Made by a program: the position numbers and the translations under genes. 64,000 nucleotides of DNA. It comes from Streptomyces typhae. GTDB taxonomy: Bacteria > Actinomycetota > Actinomycetes > Streptomycetales > Streptomycetaceae. Within the stretch, counting starts at the first letter, position 1. Every line of letters starts with the position of its first letter. The stretch lies in NCBI RefSeq assembly GCF_009755605.1, contig NZ_WPNZ01000007.1, positions 352,223-416,222 of the forward strand. The letters are read 5' to 3'. Positions 63,145-64,000 of this stretch are shown piece by piece. A model generated the notes under the pieces. That model saw only the letters and a program-made list of their open reading frames with translations, did not search any database and was not told where the DNA came from.

Positions 63145-64000
63145 CTACTCCTCCGCCGCCGGGCCCCGCCGCTGCGACCGCCACAGCAGGAAGAGGGCGG
63201 ACGCGACAGCGGCGCCCCGCACCACCCACGGCCAGGTCTCGGCCACGGCTTCGTTCATGTGGCCCTCGACGACGGGGTCGCCCCACTTGCCCTGGGAGCG
63301 GCCCCACAGCCAGCCGACGCCCGCCCCGATCGAGAGCAGGGGCACGACGAACACGCCGACCTTCTTCTCGGCGCCGCTGAGCTTGCGCGAGAACCAGGCG
63401 ACGACCCACCCGGCGGTCAGCGCGAACCAGTTGCCGATGACCGCGCCCGTGACGAGCGTGGCCGCGGCGAGCAGCACCATGGGGCTGCTGAGGGACACGG
63501 CCCGGACGGCGACCGCGGCCTTGGCGGCGCCGTCCCCGGCCTTCCCGGCGGCGCTCTTCGGCGCGGGTTCCGGTACGGCGGGGCGCTTCGCGGGCGGCTT
63601 CGCGGCGGGGGGAAGCGGCCGGAACCGGCGCCGCGGGCCCGCCGCCTCGACGGCACCGCCCTCGCCTCCCTCGCCGTCCGCGCCGTCCGCGCCGTTCTCG
63701 TCTTCGTCGTACGAGTCCTCGTCTTCGTCGGCCCCCGCGGGCTTGGTGGCTCCCGGGGGCCCGCCCGGTCCGGCCTTGTCCATGCGTACGGAGGGCGGGC
63801 GCTGGAGCATCTCCGGGATCTCCACGCCGCCCGTGAAGCCGTGCACGGTGTCCCGGTCCGGGGAGGGCCCCGATCCTTCACCGCCCACGCGCCACCAGTC
63901 GGGCGGGAGTTCGGCGTGGTCGCCCAGCTCCTCGGTGCTCGCGAGGTGCGGCGGGGCGGGGGCGGGCTGCTGCGGCGGGGGCGGGGGTGCCTGCGCGGCG
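63145..64000 (-). CDS. Membrane protein with long disordered N-terminus (partial, 5' end outside)
   Basis: At least 285 codons; the frame has no stop up to the right edge. Upstream part is Pro/Gln/Ala-rich (PPPPPQQPAPAPP), then LPPDWWRVGGEGSGPSPDRDTVHGF, IPEMLQRPPSVRMDK, an acidic stretch (DEDEDSYDEDENGADGAD) and Ala/Pro/Lys linker. The C-terminal ~120 residues hold about four membrane helices: LSSPMVLLAAATLVTGAVIG, WFALTAGWVVAWFSRKL, VGVFVVPLLSIGAGVGWLWG and WVVRGAAVASALFLLWRSQ. No recognised domain; the WWR...EIPEMLQRP segment resembles surface or kinase-linked Streptomyces proteins. Confidence 0.75.
   Translation of the reverse strand, partial: AAQAPPPPPQQPAPAPPHLASTEELGDHAELPPDWWRVGGEGSGPSPDRDTVHGFTGGVEIPEMLQRPPSVRMDKAGPGGPPGATKPAGADEDEDSYDEDENGADGADGEGGEGGAVEAAGPRRRFRPLPPAAKPPAKRPAVPEPAPKSAAGKAGDGAAKAAVAVRAVSLSSPMVLLAAATLVTGAVIGNWFALTAGWVVAWFSRKLSGAEKKVGVFVVPLLSIGAGVGWLWGRSQGKWGDPVVEGHMNEAVAETWPWVVRGAAVASALFLLWRSQRRGPAAEE

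Overview
The window is a piece of a high-GC actinobacterial chromosome, almost certainly Streptomyces. Third codon positions are nearly all G or C, GTG and TTG starts are common, and many starts sit 6-7 nt after a TANNNT -10 hexamer (leaderless mRNAs). The families also fit: DmdR-type DtxR regulator, futalosine menaquinone genes mqnB/mqnD, XRE-DUF5753 plus DUF397 pair, DUF3027, DUF2771, DUF2530, and a TIGR03084/DUF1446 catabolic cluster. From memory the order resembles the conserved core around SCO4316-SCO4395 of S. coelicolor, with accessory insertions. No rRNA, tRNA, CRISPR array or intact insertion sequence was seen.

Layout. 1-4.9 kb: end of a SIS-domain gene, the iron regulator dmdR1, an alpha/beta hydrolase, pdxH and citrate synthase. 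4.9-13.7 kb: a tightly overlapping minus-strand operon (TIGR03084 protein, AtuA/DUF1446 protein, biotin-dependent carboxylase beta and alpha subunits, acyl-CoA dehydrogenase, crotonase, TetR) that looks like an acyclic-terpene or leucine/isovalerate type CoA degradation route. 13.8-19.1 kb: EamA exporter, a large FAD/Fe-S oxidoreductase and serC. 19.2-21.9 kb: a Drr-type ABC exporter facing a TetR gene across two identical palindromic operators. 21.9-29.6 kb: secreted propeller protein, SGNH hydrolase, an SDR/MerR divergent pair with an over-long promoter spacer, a STAND-like P-loop/TPR protein, the XRE/DUF397 module and a DUF418 membrane protein. 29.7-33.9 kb: two secreted FG-GAP proteins separated by an 18-copy 17-bp tandem array. 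34-40.9 kb: small stress and regulatory genes (DUF1801, AhpD-like, MarR, Uma2, aldo-keto reductase, thpR, GNAT) and an MFS/MarR pair. 41-47.6 kb: AzgA-type purine permease, DUF2530 protein, P-type ATPase and two paralogous secreted proteins. 47.8-57.6 kb: sacsin-like ATPase, DUF3027, MFS, DUF2771 lipoprotein, mqnB-mqnD and a cold-shock protein. 57.8-64 kb: small membrane protein, HAD phosphatase, a complete iron-siderophore ABC importer (two FecCD permeases, ATPase, lipoprotein) and a partial membrane protein.

The least described material is (i) the regulatory DNA, with several clear palindromic operators placed on recognisable promoters, (ii) a large number of short tandem arrays (11, 17, 21, 22, 23 and 26 bp units) between and inside genes, some apparently grown from dispersed Streptomyces repeats or from gene 3' ends, and (iii) the STAND-like NTPase. 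Nothing was searched or computed. Family assignments come from reading motifs, and start codons were chosen from ribosome-binding sites, -10 hexamers and overlaps.
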